The translations under genes were made by a program, and so were the position numbers. A stretch of 64,000 bases of DNA from Verrucomicrobiaceae bacterium (GTDB lineage: Bacteria; Verrucomicrobiota; Verrucomicrobiia; Verrucomicrobiales; Akkermansiaceae), in NCBI GenBank assembly GCA_027487435.1, contig JAIYDP010000346.1, positions 1 to 64,000 on the forward strand, in the 5' to 3' direction. Below are positions 38,748 through 48,419 of the stretch, one piece after another. Numbering within the stretch: position 1 is the first letter of the stretch; every line of letters starts with the position of its first letter. The notes below the pieces were generated by a model, which saw only the letters and a list, made by a program, of their open reading frames with translations, ran no database searches and was not told the DNA's origin.

Positions 38748-40409
38748 TTAGGTGTATTTGAGAACTTCTTCAATGGTCGTGTGACCGAGGTAGATGTTGC
38801 GCAGTCCGTCTTCGCGGAGGGTTTGCATGCCGAGTTCGATGGCTTTTTGCTTGATGACGACGGAGGGTGCTCGCTCGATGATGAGATCGCGAATCGGGTC
38901 GGTGATATCGAGCAATTCGTAGAGTCCCTTTCGGCCTTTGTAGCCTGAGCCGCCGCAAACGTCACAGCCGCGTCCGGTGAAAAAGCTCTTGTCGCCGATT
39001 TCGTGGGAGGAAATCCCGAGTTGGGCAAGAATGGCTTCGCTGGGCTCGTAGGGAGATTTGCATTCTTTGCAGATGGTTCGTACCAGACGTTGTGCAAGTA
39101 CGCCCTCTAACGATGCCGCGACGAGGAATGGTTCGCAGCCCATGTCGATGAGACGAGTGACAGCACCCGAGGCGTCGTTGGTGTGCAGGGTGGATAACAC
39201 TAAGTGGCCCGTGAGGGAGGCTTGGATGGCAATCTGTGCGGTTTCGATGTCGCGCATTTCTCCAATCATGATGCGGTCGGGGTCTTGACGCAGGAAGGCG
39301 CGGAGGACGCGAGGGAAATCTAGGCCGATGGAGTCATGGGTGGGGATTTGAATGATGCCGTCGATGTCGTATTCGACAGGGTCTTCTGCCGTGAGCAGCT
39401 TGTGATCGATGGTATTGATACGGCGTAATGCAGCGTAGAGCGTGGTGGTTTTTCCTGCGCCGGTGGGGCCAGTGACGATGAAAATACCGTTGGGTTTCTC
39501 GATGGTTTCGCCGATGTATTCAAAGATGTGGGCGGGAAGACCGAGATTTTCTAAGGAGAGATTGACGGAAGAGCGGTCGAGAATCCGGCAAACGACGGAC
39601 TCGCCGTATTGGGTGGGAAGAGAGGAAACCCGCATGTCAACGGAGCGATCGCCGAAGGTTTTGACGATACGACCATCCTGTGGGACGCGGCGTTCTGCGA
39701 TGTTCATGTTCGACATGACCTTGACGCGCGAAATGATGGGAAGCGCAAGGTGCACGGGAGGCGGAGCCATTTCATAGAGTGCACCGTCGATACGGTAGCG
39801 GATCTTGAATTCTTTTTCGAAGGGCTCGAAGTGAATGTCAGAGGCTTTTTCTTTGATGGCTTGATAGAAAACCAGGTCCACGTAACGGATGATGGGAGCG
39901 GAATTTGCCTCAGCTTCTAGGTCGGCGGAGGCTCCACCGAGCTCGATTTGTTTGAGCAGATCATCCATGGCTGCGCCGTCGCCGCCGTAGCATTCGGAGA
40001 TGCGGTCTTCGACGATGTAATCAGGAGCGATGAGAAGATTAACGGGACGCCCTAGAGCAAAGCGGAGATCTTCTACGGTTTGAGGATTAAGTGGGTCAAC
40101 AAGGCAGACGAAAAGGCCTTCATTGGTGAGATTAACGGGAAGAGCGCCATGAAGGCGGGCCACGCCAGCAGGGACGAGGGCTAGAAGTTCTTCGGGGGGG
40201 CTCCAGTTGCGCAGGTCAACAACTTCGCATGAAAGCTCTTGGGCGATCATCGGCCAGATGTCATCGCGATGATTGATGACCTGGTAGTCAGCAAGAATCT
40301 CGGCGATGTCCTTGCCGCTATTGTCGATTTCATGAAGCATGTCGGAGGCCAAAGCCTGATCGATCATGCCGCGGTTGATAAATAGGTCGAGAACCTGTTG
40401 ATTGTCCAT
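38748..40409 (-). CDS. GspE/PilB-type secretion ATPase, second copy
   Basis: The 553-residue cytoplasmic ATPase energises pilus or pseudopilus assembly. N-terminal T2SSE_N domain (about 1-150), Walker A GPTGAGKTTTLY (about 313), Asp box and Walker B RFLRQDPDRIMIGEMRD, His box HLVLSTLHTNDA, and a zinc-binding CxxC pair (CKEC near 450, CDVC near 485). It is preceded directly by a paralogue (58 bp between the genes), which is similar in size but differs clearly in the N-terminal third. GspF lies 107 bp downstream. Confidence 0.95.
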   Translation of the reverse strand: MDNQQVLDLFINRGMIDQALASDMLHEIDNSGKDIAEILADYQVINHRDDIWPMIAQELSCEVVDLRNWSPPEELLALVPAGVARLHGALPVNLTNEGLFVCLVDPLNPQTVEDLRFALGRPVNLLIAPDYIVEDRISECYGGDGAAMDDLLKQIELGGASADLEAEANSAPIIRYVDLVFYQAIKEKASDIHFEPFEKEFKIRYRIDGALYEMAPPPVHLALPIISRVKVMSNMNIAERRVPQDGRIVKTFGDRSVDMRVSSLPTQYGESVVCRILDRSSVNLSLENLGLPAHIFEYIGETIEKPNGIFIVTGPTGAGKTTTLYAALRRINTIDHKLLTAEDPVEYDIDGIIQIPTHDSIGLDFPRVLRAFLRQDPDRIMIGEMRDIETAQIAIQASLTGHLVLSTLHTNDASGAVTRLIDMGCEPFLVAASLEGVLAQRLVRTICKECKSPYEPSEAILAQLGISSHEIGDKSFFTGRGCDVCGGSGYKGRKGLYELLDITDPIRDLIIERAPSVVIKQKAIELGMQTLREDGLRNIYLGHTTIEEVLKYT

Positions 40410-40467
40410 TGCGGGAAGAAATTACGAAGTTGGGTAGAGATGTGAGTGGGTGATACGTGGGAAGTGA

Positions 40468-42108
40468 TTACTGATCTGACATGGTGACTTGAATCACTTC
40501 TTGTGCGGTAGTGACGCCTGCAAGAACTTTACGGATGCCGTCCTCACGCATGGTGCGCATACCCATTTCGCGGGCGCGTTTGCGGAGTTGTGAGGAGGAT
40601 AAATTGGCGTTAACAAGGTGGCGCACTTCATCGTCAATTTGGAAGATTTCAAAGATGCCCATACGTCCACGATAGCCTTTTCCACGACATTTATCACAAC
40701 CGACAGGGCCGTAGATGGTGGCGTCTGCCATGCGTCCGGCATCGAGATTGAGAGCGCGGAGTTCTTTGTCAGAAAGTTCGGTAGGCGCTTTGCAAATGGG
40801 ACAGAGCTTCCTCACGAGGCGTTGCGCAAGGATGGCGCGCACGGCAGAGGCGATGAGGAAGCGCTTGATTCCAATATCTGCCAGACGGGCGACGGCAGCT
40901 GGAGCATCGTTTGTATGGAGTGTGGAGAAAACTAAGTGGCCCGTGAGCGATGCGTTGATGGCGATGTTTGCCGTTTCTGCGTCACGAATTTCTCCGATCA
41001 TGATGATGTTCGGCGCTTGTCGCAGCATGGCGCGGAGTGCATTGGCAAAAGTCATGCCGATATCGGTCTTCACCATGACTTGGTTGATGCCGGGTAGTTC
41101 GTATTCAACGGGGTCTTCCACGGTGATGATCTTGCGGTCGGGTCGGTTGATGGCGTTCAAACAACCATAGAGCGTGGTGGTTTTTCCTGAGCCGGTGGGG
41201 CCTGTGACGAGGAGAATGCCGTCCGGAAGGCCCAGTAGCGTTTCGAATGTCGCTTGGTCATCGGAGAAAAAGCCAAGCTCTGGCAAGCCGAGGACCAGGC
41301 CTGATTTATCGAGAATCCGCATCACGACGGACTCGCCGTGATTGGATGGCACCGTAGAAACACGAAGGTCGATTTCTTTCCCAGCCACTTTAATCTGGAT
41401 CCGTCCGTCTTGGGGCATGCGTTTTTCCGCAATGCTCATGCTCGTGCTCATGACTTTGATCCGAGCGACAATCGCGGGCAGCAGTTTTTTGGGATGGTTG
41501 GCAACTTCTAGCAGTTTGCCGTCGATGCGATACCGAACACGGACAGAAGTTTCTAGGGGTTCGATGTGAATATCGGAAGCGCGCTGATTGTAGGCCTCGG
41601 CAAGCATGTTGACGACGAGTCTGATGATGGGTGCATCACCATCTTCGGAGGATGAGTCCTCGACTTGTGTGGCGGGATCTACGGCACCGTAAATGCTTTT
41701 GAGGATGTGAGAAATAGAGTCCGGGGTCGAAACAACGAATTGAACATCTCGCGCCAAGACATGGGGCAGAGAATCCAAGATTTCAAAATCGAGAGGGTCA
41801 GCAATGGCGACAAATAGCGAGTAGCCATTGTCATAAACGGGAACAACCTTGTATCGACAGGCCATTTCGTTCGAGATCGCTTCGGAAACCACGGGATCTA
41901 TGCTAGCGTTTGCGAGGTCGTAATACTCAAGAGCGTTGTTTTGTGCTAAGCATTGAGCAATTTCCTCTTGGCTGATCGCGCCGGAGTTGAGCAATTTTTC
42001 AATGGCAGTGCCCGAACCTGGCGAGCTCTGAGCAGATGCTGCGGTATCGTCAGAGATGAGGCCTGCTTCGACGAGTAATTGTACAAGATAGTCTTCGTTG
42101 GAAAACAC
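40468..42108 (-). CDS. GspE/PilB-type secretion ATPase, first copy
   Basis: The 546-residue ATPase has Walker A GPTGSGKTTTLYG (about 301), RAMLRQAPNIIMIGEIRD, HLVFSTLHTNDA and the zinc-binding CPIC (about 434) and CDKC (about 473), and the same N-terminal T2SSE_N-type region (about 1-140). It is the first gene of the module. Two tandem ATPases may be specialised for two pilin types or form a heteromeric ring; neither is PilT-like, since both keep the N-terminal domain and zinc module of assembly ATPases. The 225 bp upstream show no clear promoter. Confidence 0.95.
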   Translation of the reverse strand: MFSNEDYLVQLLVEAGLISDDTAASAQSSPGSGTAIEKLLNSGAISQEEIAQCLAQNNALEYYDLANASIDPVVSEAISNEMACRYKVVPVYDNGYSLFVAIADPLDFEILDSLPHVLARDVQFVVSTPDSISHILKSIYGAVDPATQVEDSSSEDGDAPIIRLVVNMLAEAYNQRASDIHIEPLETSVRVRYRIDGKLLEVANHPKKLLPAIVARIKVMSTSMSIAEKRMPQDGRIQIKVAGKEIDLRVSTVPSNHGESVVMRILDKSGLVLGLPELGFFSDDQATFETLLGLPDGILLVTGPTGSGKTTTLYGCLNAINRPDRKIITVEDPVEYELPGINQVMVKTDIGMTFANALRAMLRQAPNIIMIGEIRDAETANIAINASLTGHLVFSTLHTNDAPAAVARLADIGIKRFLIASAVRAILAQRLVRKLCPICKAPTELSDKELRALNLDAGRMADATIYGPVGCDKCRGKGYRGRMGIFEIFQIDDEVRHLVNANLSSSQLRKRAREMGMRTMREDGIRKVLAGVTTAQEVIQVTMSDQ

Positions 42109-42333
42109 GGGAAATTGTTTATGTTGGAGTGATTTTTTTCAGAATTCGTAGGAATCGCTGCTTTGCCACAGTTGACGAGGGTGAGAATGAGCATCATTGG
42201 GATTCGTGTCAACAGATGAGAGATAAAATCTCTTCATAATGGTCTTCATGAAGGATGGTGACGATTGCCAGTGCTTGAAATATCAAGAAAAAATGCGGTA
42301 TTTACATTTTTAAAAAAAATGACGGGAAAGGTT

Positions 42334-42864
42334 TCATTTCCAGGTCAGCGCCTTGAGACATGCGATAATCACGTCTTCGTCCTTCTTGCGAGGTAGCCGA
42401 ATGCGGCGTAAAGTTTCCGTCGCGCGCCCGGCGGCATGTGATGCAATGCTGCGTGTGGAAAACTTCATGATGGCACTTAGCGCATTCACGGTAGCTACGC
42501 AAAGAAGGACCAACGAAACACTTTTGCCGACGAAAATCGCAAACACCGCGATCAAGAGAGAAAAAGGCACGATGATCACGATAAATGTATCGGCTCGTTT
42601 CCTGATTCGCAACGGTGCGGGGTGTTCTGTGCGCAGGCCATCATAAGCGTTAACAAGTAGTAATTCTGCCAAGTTTTCCGCGCGTTGTTGCTTTTGCAGA
42701 GCTTGGGAGAGTTTGCCCTTGTAGGCAAGTCGTGAGGCGAGTTCTTCGACACTGATATGGCAAGGGTGTGCACCGATTTCCTCCATGATTTTTCGATAAA
42801 AAAACCACCGAGTTAGCCAATATGCGGCAATCGGTAACAAGCAGATCATGATGAGAAAATTCAT
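42334..42864 (-). CDS. Small membrane protein of unknown function
   Basis: ATG 42864 (MNFLIMICLLPIAAYWLTRWFFY) gives 176 residues; the longer frame upstream overlaps the flavoprotein gene and is unlikely. There is an N-terminal membrane helix, a soluble helical part with an ISVEELASRLAYKGK stretch, and two further hydrophobic segments (about residues 95-135: FIVIIVPFSLLIAVFAIF, SLVLLCVATVNALSAI). The end is basic (LRRIRLPRKKDED). No family recognised. It follows the flavoprotein by 4 bp on the same strand and is probably in its operon. Confidence 0.55.
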   Translation of the reverse strand: MNFLIMICLLPIAAYWLTRWFFYRKIMEEIGAHPCHISVEELASRLAYKGKLSQALQKQQRAENLAELLLVNAYDGLRTEHPAPLRIRKRADTFIVIIVPFSLLIAVFAIFVGKSVSLVLLCVATVNALSAIMKFSTRSIASHAAGRATETLRRIRLPRKKDEDVIIACLKALTWK

Positions 42865-42868
42865 GGCT

Positions 42869-44110
42869 TCATCGATTATTCCATGCCTCCATGGCCGCGA
42901 ACGCGGCACGTTTTGCACTAGCAAGGCAGCCTTGGAGTAGGTATCCTCCAGTGGGTGCTTCCCAGTCGATCATTTCGCCAGCGCAAAAAATGGAACGAAA
43001 TTGTTTGATCCGCAAGTCTGTCTCAAGGCTCTTCCATGCGACACCTCCTGCGGTAGAAATCGCCTCGGCGAGGGGGCGGGGACGAAGCAGAGGTATCGGC
43101 AACTGTTTCGTTCGTTCTGCCGGGCAACCCTCTTGATGGCTGAGCGACCAGTCGAGCAGTGCATGAGCCGCTTGGGAGAGGTTCCAGTTCGAAATGCGAC
43201 CTTTGCTACGCAGTTGATCGATAGAAAAAGTTGGCTTCAAGTCCACGACCAGCACCGGATTAGCCATCTGACGCAACGCATGTCCAAGTTGGTAGATGAT
43301 TCCCCCTTCCAGTCCGTAGCGGGTGATCATCAACTCTCCTAGGCAAGCAATTCCATTTGCGTAGGCTTTCACGTTTTTCAATGGCAAGCCTTCAGCTCCT
43401 GCTAGCAAATCCGCACTCCACTCGCATTCCCATCCGCAGTTGGCCGATTGCATTTTCCTCACACCGATCTGGTGTTTCTCAAGCATGTTTTGCCATTGTC
43501 CATCTGAACCTGTGCGTGGCCACGATGCCCCACCTAATGCGAAAATCGCGCCATCGCATGTGATGGATTTCTCTCCCTCGGGTGTCGAAAAATACAGCTC
43601 TACCTGATCTTTTTCACTGAAATCAATCAGCGTGTGCCGATTGTAAAATGTCACACCCGATTCCTTAAGTCGTACGATCCAGCGCCTCAGTAAGCCTGCA
43701 GCTTTCATTTCGCGTGGATAAACTCGGCCCGTACGTTGCTTAAACGTTTCGATGCCTAGTCCAAGTGCCCATTCGCGTATCGCTTGGTTATCAAATTCAC
43801 TGAGGCAATCTTCCCAAAAGCCCATCGGAGTGTCATCGCCTTGATACTGCTTAGCAAAATGCTCGCGATCCCCTCCATGCGTTAGGTTCAGCCCGCCTTT
43901 GCCTGCAACGAGCAGTTTTCTTCCGGGCGTCGCCATTTTTTCGTACAAATCGACTTTCGCTCCTAGCGACGCTGCGATCTCTGCCGCGAACAACCCCGCT
44001 GGACCGCCTCCGCAGACAACGATGTTGGGAGTATCCGTTCCGCTCACAGGCCAAGATTGCCGCGCAGCAGCACAAGAGTCAATGCTGGGAAAAAAATACC
44101 GCCGCTTCAT
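42869..44110 (-). CDS. BaiN/HI0933-like FAD-dependent flavoprotein
   Basis: The 413-residue product (ATG 44110) belongs to the HI0933/YhiN-type flavoprotein family (TIGR03862-like branch). The N-terminal dinucleotide fold is VVCGGGPAGLFAAEIAASLG followed by GRKLLVAGKGGLNLTHG, and the C-terminal FAD part has SIFCAGEMIDWEAPTGGYLLQGCLASAKRA. Enzymatic activity of the family is not well settled; BaiN reduces bile-acid derivatives. The longer N-terminus (about 27 residues before the FAD fold) could be overpredicted, and ATG near the fold start would also be possible. Confidence 0.88.
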   Translation of the reverse strand: MKRRYFFPSIDSCAAARQSWPVSGTDTPNIVVCGGGPAGLFAAEIAASLGAKVDLYEKMATPGRKLLVAGKGGLNLTHGGDREHFAKQYQGDDTPMGFWEDCLSEFDNQAIREWALGLGIETFKQRTGRVYPREMKAAGLLRRWIVRLKESGVTFYNRHTLIDFSEKDQVELYFSTPEGEKSITCDGAIFALGGASWPRTGSDGQWQNMLEKHQIGVRKMQSANCGWECEWSADLLAGAEGLPLKNVKAYANGIACLGELMITRYGLEGGIIYQLGHALRQMANPVLVVDLKPTFSIDQLRSKGRISNWNLSQAAHALLDWSLSHQEGCPAERTKQLPIPLLRPRPLAEAISTAGGVAWKSLETDLRIKQFRSIFCAGEMIDWEAPTGGYLLQGCLASAKRAAFAAMEAWNNR

Positions 44111-44146
44111 CACGAAACGACGGTAAATCTGGTAAAGAAACGACGC

Positions 44147-45118
44147 TTAGAAATGATAGAGCAAATCCAGTGTAATCCTGTTTTCCATCAAGTTTTCATC
44201 CGTATTTGTTAGAGGGATTTCGTAGGCGAGACCCAAGGTGAAATCTTCGTTCAGCTTTGAGCGGAAACCTGCCGCCAATGTCACGATGTCAGCGTTTTCC
44301 TTGGCGTTCGATGCTCCCCAGTTAAGTAGGTCGCCACCTTCAAAGCCAATCGCGCCGGGAAGTCCTCCACCAATTTGAGGGCCAAATCGATTGCCGCCAT
44401 CACCCTCATCGAGCACGTGATACCAATTCAACTCGAGCAACGGGGTGAAAAATGGATTTACCTCATAGCTGATGTGCGTGCTAACGAAAGATGTCGTCGA
44501 TCCAGCATCCATATCGATGGGCAAATGCACTCCAGCACCGCCGGCCAATTGCAGTGAGCCATTCAACTTTAACGCAGAAAGTATCAAGTTGACCGCACCA
44601 TCACCGCTGCCCTGTGTCACACCGCTACTTCCCGTGGGAATTTCCACGGTGGCAGTTCCACTCAACGCAAATTGATTTTCCGGCTGATAGATGAATGCAT
44701 ATTTCAAGCCTGCGGCTAAATTTGCAAATCCCGTTTCCTTGCTCAAGGTGCTATCGGGATTGAAATCCACATAGCCATCCTTCGTCGCTACCAACGATAG
44801 TCTATCGTGAAACGCATACTCAAACTGCACGGCATAAAGTTGAAAATCGCCTCCTAGTGGAATCGGACCACCTGTGGCGCTTCTCACAATCGAAGGCATG
44901 TTCTGGTGAATTACGATCGGATGCACATTGCTCCGTGGCACCGCAAGGTCAAACAACGTCGGATTGCTGATCGGACGACGAGCATTGGCGAAGCCATTCG
45001 AAGCCCCGTAGCCATCGGCATTGGCGCAACTGTTATCGCTCATTGTCATAGGAGTTCCCGCAAATGCCGATACGGCCATAGCGATTCCGAATGTCATGAT
45101 GGTAGTTTTTGTTTTCAT
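44147..45118 (-). CDS. Outer-membrane barrel protein of unknown family
   Basis: The 323-residue product starts with a signal peptide (MKTKTTIMTFGIAMAVSAFA) and continues in alternating beta strands, such as LYAVQFEYAFHDRLSLVATK, FALSGTATVEIPTGS, SFVSTHISYEVNPFF and DFTLGLAYEIPLT, ending ITLDLLYHF with a terminal Phe. This is typical of outer-membrane barrels assembled by Bam. I cannot place it in a named porin family. It is transcribed away from the RlmD-like gene (165 bp between start codons), and follows by 36 bp into the flavoprotein gene downstream. Confidence 0.65.
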   Translation of the reverse strand: MKTKTTIMTFGIAMAVSAFAGTPMTMSDNSCANADGYGASNGFANARRPISNPTLFDLAVPRSNVHPIVIHQNMPSIVRSATGGPIPLGGDFQLYAVQFEYAFHDRLSLVATKDGYVDFNPDSTLSKETGFANLAAGLKYAFIYQPENQFALSGTATVEIPTGSSGVTQGSGDGAVNLILSALKLNGSLQLAGGAGVHLPIDMDAGSTTSFVSTHISYEVNPFFTPLLELNWYHVLDEGDGGNRFGPQIGGGLPGAIGFEGGDLLNWGASNAKENADIVTLAAGFRSKLNEDFTLGLAYEIPLTNTDENLMENRITLDLLYHF

Positions 45119-45283
45119 ATTCTATTTGTACTTTTTTACCGGCAACGCGTCCGATGAAATAAACATGATCCCCTCCTACGATTTCCGCTCCTCACCTCGT
45201 GCCAATGAGTCCGCATATTTTGCTTTTTTGCTTTGTTTGATTTTCGTCTTTCCTCTGCATCCGTTTCAAGGCTCATTAGCGCT

Positions 45284-46510
45284 ATGCGACCGCCAAAAAA
45301 ATTTCACCCCGAGCCATTTCCTTATCATCACGAGTTGGAATTGCAGATCGAGTCCCTCACCAACCTCGGCTCCGGCGTAGCTCGCGTCGATGGCTGGGTG
45401 GTTTTCGTGCCCTTTTGCCTACCGGGAGAAAAAGTTCTCGCACGCATCTATCGCAATGACAAAAATCACTCCCAAGCCGATTTGGTGGAAGTTCTCGAAG
45501 CTTCACCCGACCGCGTCGAGCCACTCTGCCCACTCTTTCGCCAATGCGGTGGTTGTCAGTACCAACACCTCTCCTACACCGCTCAACTTGCTTGGAAAAC
45601 CAAACAAATCGAAGGCCTGCTCAAACACATGGCCGCCACAGATTTTCCTGTCAACCCATGCCACCCGTCGCCACAGCAATGGGGCTATCGTTCGAAAATC
45701 ACTCCCCACTACGATAAACCGCGCCCCTCCGATACCGCCATGCCCATCGGTTTCCTTGCCAATGGGCGCCGCACGATTCTCGATGTCCCGCAATGCCCCA
45801 TCGCCATGGATGCCATCAACCAAGCTCTTCCCTGCGTTCGAGAAAACGTCCAGCGCAATCTCGGCAAAAAAGGTGCCACCTTGCTACTGCGCGCCGTTGT
45901 CGATGTATCAGGCAACCGCCGCGTCGAAACCAATCCCAAAGCCATCGCCACAGAACAATGCGGCCCATTGCGCTTCGATTTCTTCGCTGGCGAATTTTTT
46001 CAAAACAATCCCTTCATCCTCCCGGCCTTTGTTGACCACGTGCGCCGCATGGCCATCGTGCCAGACGGAGAATACCTCATCGATGCCTACTGCGGCTCCG
46101 GCCTCTTCGCCCTGAGTCTTGCCGATGCTTTCCGCGAAGTTGCCGCCGTAGAAGTCAGCGAAGCTTCCGTGAAATACGCTCGCCAAAACGCCGCCGCCAA
46201 CCACATCACTAACACCCGCTTCCTCGCCGCCGATGCCGAAGCGATCTTCGCCGACATCACCTTCCCTCCTGAAAAAACCTCGATCGTCATCGATCCACCG
46301 CGCAAAGGCTGCACCCCAGAATTCCTCGCACAACTCGCTGCCTTCCGTCCCCGCCGCGTCGTCTATGTCAGTTGTGACCCTGCCACGCAAGCTCGCGACC
46401 TGACCATCATGCAAGCCGCCGGATTCCGCCTCATCGATTGCCAGCCCTTCGATCTCTTCCCCCACACCCGTCACATCGAAAACATCATGACATTTGACGG
46501 CCCAGCCTAA
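45284..46510 (+). CDS. RlmD-like 23S rRNA (uracil-C5)-methyltransferase
   Basis: Start at ATG 45284 gives 408 residues. An N-terminal TRAM-like domain is visible (ELQIESLTNLGSGVARV, VFVPFCLPGEKVLARI), followed by the Fe-S cysteines (PLFRQCGGCQYQHL), the SAM-binding IDAYCGSGLFALSLA and DPPRKG, and the catalytic cysteine in VVYVSCDPATQARDL. This set defines the RlmCD/TrmA family. Whether it modifies U747 or U1939 cannot be told. The rhodanese gene follows by 21 bp. Confidence 0.93.
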   Translation: MRPPKKFHPEPFPYHHELELQIESLTNLGSGVARVDGWVVFVPFCLPGEKVLARIYRNDKNHSQADLVEVLEASPDRVEPLCPLFRQCGGCQYQHLSYTAQLAWKTKQIEGLLKHMAATDFPVNPCHPSPQQWGYRSKITPHYDKPRPSDTAMPIGFLANGRRTILDVPQCPIAMDAINQALPCVRENVQRNLGKKGATLLLRAVVDVSGNRRVETNPKAIATEQCGPLRFDFFAGEFFQNNPFILPAFVDHVRRMAIVPDGEYLIDAYCGSGLFALSLADAFREVAAVEVSEASVKYARQNAAANHITNTRFLAADAEAIFADITFPPEKTSIVIDPPRKGCTPEFLAQLAAFRPRRVVYVSCDPATQARDLTIMQAAGFRLIDCQPFDLFPHTRHIENIMTFDGPA

Positions 46511-46531
46511 CGTATTAGCAAAAAAATCACC

Positions 46532-46855
46532 ATGAACACCATCCCTGCACTCGATGTCCACGAACTTCACGAAATGATCCAAAGCGGAAAAAAATTCCAC
46601 CTCATTGACGTCCGCGAGCCAGAAGAGCACATCGTCGCCGCCATCGCCGGTAGCCAGCTGATTCCACTGGGCGCCATCCCCCAAGCCCTCGATGAAATTC
46701 CGCGCGATGTCCCGCTCATCATTCATTGCAAAGCCGGTGGCCGCTCCGCCCGCGCTTGTGCCTTTCTCAGCGAACAAGGCTACACCGATCTCCACAATGT
46801 CACCGGCGGCATGGACGCATGGCTCCAAGCTGGTTACCCCCAAGTTACCCTCTAA
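46532..46855 (+). CDS. Single-domain rhodanese-like sulfurtransferase
   Basis: The 107-residue protein is one rhodanese domain: LIDVREPEEH near the start, the active loop HCKAGGRSARA with the persulfide-carrying Cys, and a C-terminal YTDLHNVTGGMDAWLQAGY. Of the PspE/GlpE size class. It can carry sulfane sulfur; its acceptor here is not indicated. It sits between the methyltransferase and the symporter gene (55 bp), on the same strand. Confidence 0.92.
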   Translation: MNTIPALDVHELHEMIQSGKKFHLIDVREPEEHIVAAIAGSQLIPLGAIPQALDEIPRDVPLIIHCKAGGRSARACAFLSEQGYTDLHNVTGGMDAWLQAGYPQVTL

Positions 46856-46910
46856 CCGTCGCCACGCTTCCCCAACTTCATCCCTCATACTTCATAATTC
46901 ATCCTTCAAA

Positions 46911-48206
46911 ATGCTCCTCGCACCTATCTACGCCTGGCAAAAACTCCCGCTCTACCTGCGCACCCTCATCGGCATGCTGCTCGGCGCCATCGTCGGCTCC
47001 GTCATGGGACAAGGAGCTGCCACCCTCGCGAAACCCGGCTCTGTTCTCATGGGCCTGGTGCAAATGCTCGCCGCGCCCGTCGCCTTTTTCTGCATCGTCC
47101 ACGCCCTCGCCAGTGCCGAAATCGAAAAAGGAAAAACCTCACGCCTCATCACCCTCCTCGCCACCAATACCCTCGTCGCCATCTGCATCGGCATGCTCGT
47201 CGCCAATATCCTCCAACCCGGCAAACGACGTGGCCTTTCCGACGAAGATAAAAAAGCCATCGCCACCCAAAGCGCGACCATGGGCAAAGAGCTAAACACT
47301 GCCGATAAAAAAGCCAAAACCTCCAGCCCCGCCGATAAATTCTATCAAGTCCTCGAAAAACTTCCCCGCAGTGTCCTCGGCCCCTTCACCGATGGCGGCA
47401 GCGTCATCGGCGTCATCGTCCTCGCCATCATGCTCGGCCTCGCGCTCCGGCAAGTATCGCCGAACATCACCGCCACCGTAGCCACCATCAAGGTTTTCAT
47501 GGATGCCTTCATCGCCATGCTCCACTGGATTGTGCAACTCGTCCCCATCATCGTCTTTGGCGTCGTTGCCGCAGAAGTTGGTCAAAATGGTTTCTCCTCC
47601 TTTTTCAGCCTGCTCTGGCTCGTCATCGCCGTCCTCCTCGCCTTGGCACTGCAATTCACCTACTACATGACCCGCGTCGCCTTACAATCCTGGGTCACCC
47701 CGGCTCAACTCATCCGCGGCTGCCGCGATGCCCTCACCATGGCCTTTTCCACTGCCAGCTCCACCGCCACCATGCCCGTGACCTACGAATGCTTGGTCGA
47801 TAAAGTCAAAGTCTCCAAGCCCTCCGCCAACCTCGGTGCGCTCGTAGGTGCCAACTTTAACAACGATGGCACCGCCCTCTACGAAGCCATGGCCGCGCTG
47901 TTCATCGCCCAGTTGCTCGGCTACGATCTCCCCTTCGCCCAACAGCTGATCATCGTCTTCTGCGCCGTTGCCGCCTCCGTCGGAGCCGCTGGCATCCCCT
48001 CCGCAGGTCTCCTCACCATGACCTTGGTGCTCAGTGCCGTCGGTCTCCCCATCGAATACTCACTCCTGCTCGTCCCCATCGATTGGTTCCTCGACCGCTT
48101 CCGCACCATGATCAACGTCACCGGCGACCTCTGCGTCTCCTGCGTCCTAGATGGAAAGTCGCCTCCCTCCACCGCTAACCACGTCAACATCGAAAGCGAA
48201 GGTTGA
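46911..48206 (+). CDS. Dicarboxylate/amino acid:cation symporter (DAACS family)
   Basis: Start at ATG 46911; 431 residues. The family (SDF, GltP/DctA) signature appears as LYLRTLIGMLLGAIVGSVMG, DAFIAMLHWIVQLVPIIVFG, FSTASSTATMPVTYE (Ser-rich HP1 tip), GANFNNDGTALYEA (the NxDG-type motif) and SVGAAGIPSAGLLTM (HP2). It imports dicarboxylates or glutamate/aspartate with Na+ or H+. There is an extracellular loop insert between TM3 and TM4 with KKAIATQSATMGKEL. Lys/Asp and C-terminal ends normal. It lies 55 bp after the rhodanese gene. Confidence 0.93.
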   Translation: MLLAPIYAWQKLPLYLRTLIGMLLGAIVGSVMGQGAATLAKPGSVLMGLVQMLAAPVAFFCIVHALASAEIEKGKTSRLITLLATNTLVAICIGMLVANILQPGKRRGLSDEDKKAIATQSATMGKELNTADKKAKTSSPADKFYQVLEKLPRSVLGPFTDGGSVIGVIVLAIMLGLALRQVSPNITATVATIKVFMDAFIAMLHWIVQLVPIIVFGVVAAEVGQNGFSSFFSLLWLVIAVLLALALQFTYYMTRVALQSWVTPAQLIRGCRDALTMAFSTASSTATMPVTYECLVDKVKVSKPSANLGALVGANFNNDGTALYEAMAALFIAQLLGYDLPFAQQLIIVFCAVAASVGAAGIPSAGLLTMTLVLSAVGLPIEYSLLLVPIDWFLDRFRTMINVTGDLCVSCVLDGKSPPSTANHVNIESEG

Positions 48207-48419
48207 TTCCCCCCCAAAATAAACCAAAATCTACACTCTCCCCGCCTCTAGCGCCCATCGTGGCGGCACTTTCCAAGTGCCATGCCATCAACGCGACAAC
48301 ATCTATGGGGTCCGCGCTCGGTAACATACATTGTGATTGAGTTTTTGTGCTGATTTGACTCACACCGAAATTCCCACAGAAAATGTAGAAGAGGAATCCA
48401 GCGCGGAAATTCTTGATCC

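Noticed and set aside
42109-42333. Possible small gene upstream of the first GspE-type ATPase.
   Set aside because: The open frame there has no motif and overlaps the 5' end of the ATPase gene; the stretch reads as a promoter-containing spacer.
45908-46888. A 326-codon minus-strand frame across the RlmD-like and rhodanese genes.
   Set aside because: It is antisense to two well-supported genes and contains no recognisable motif.
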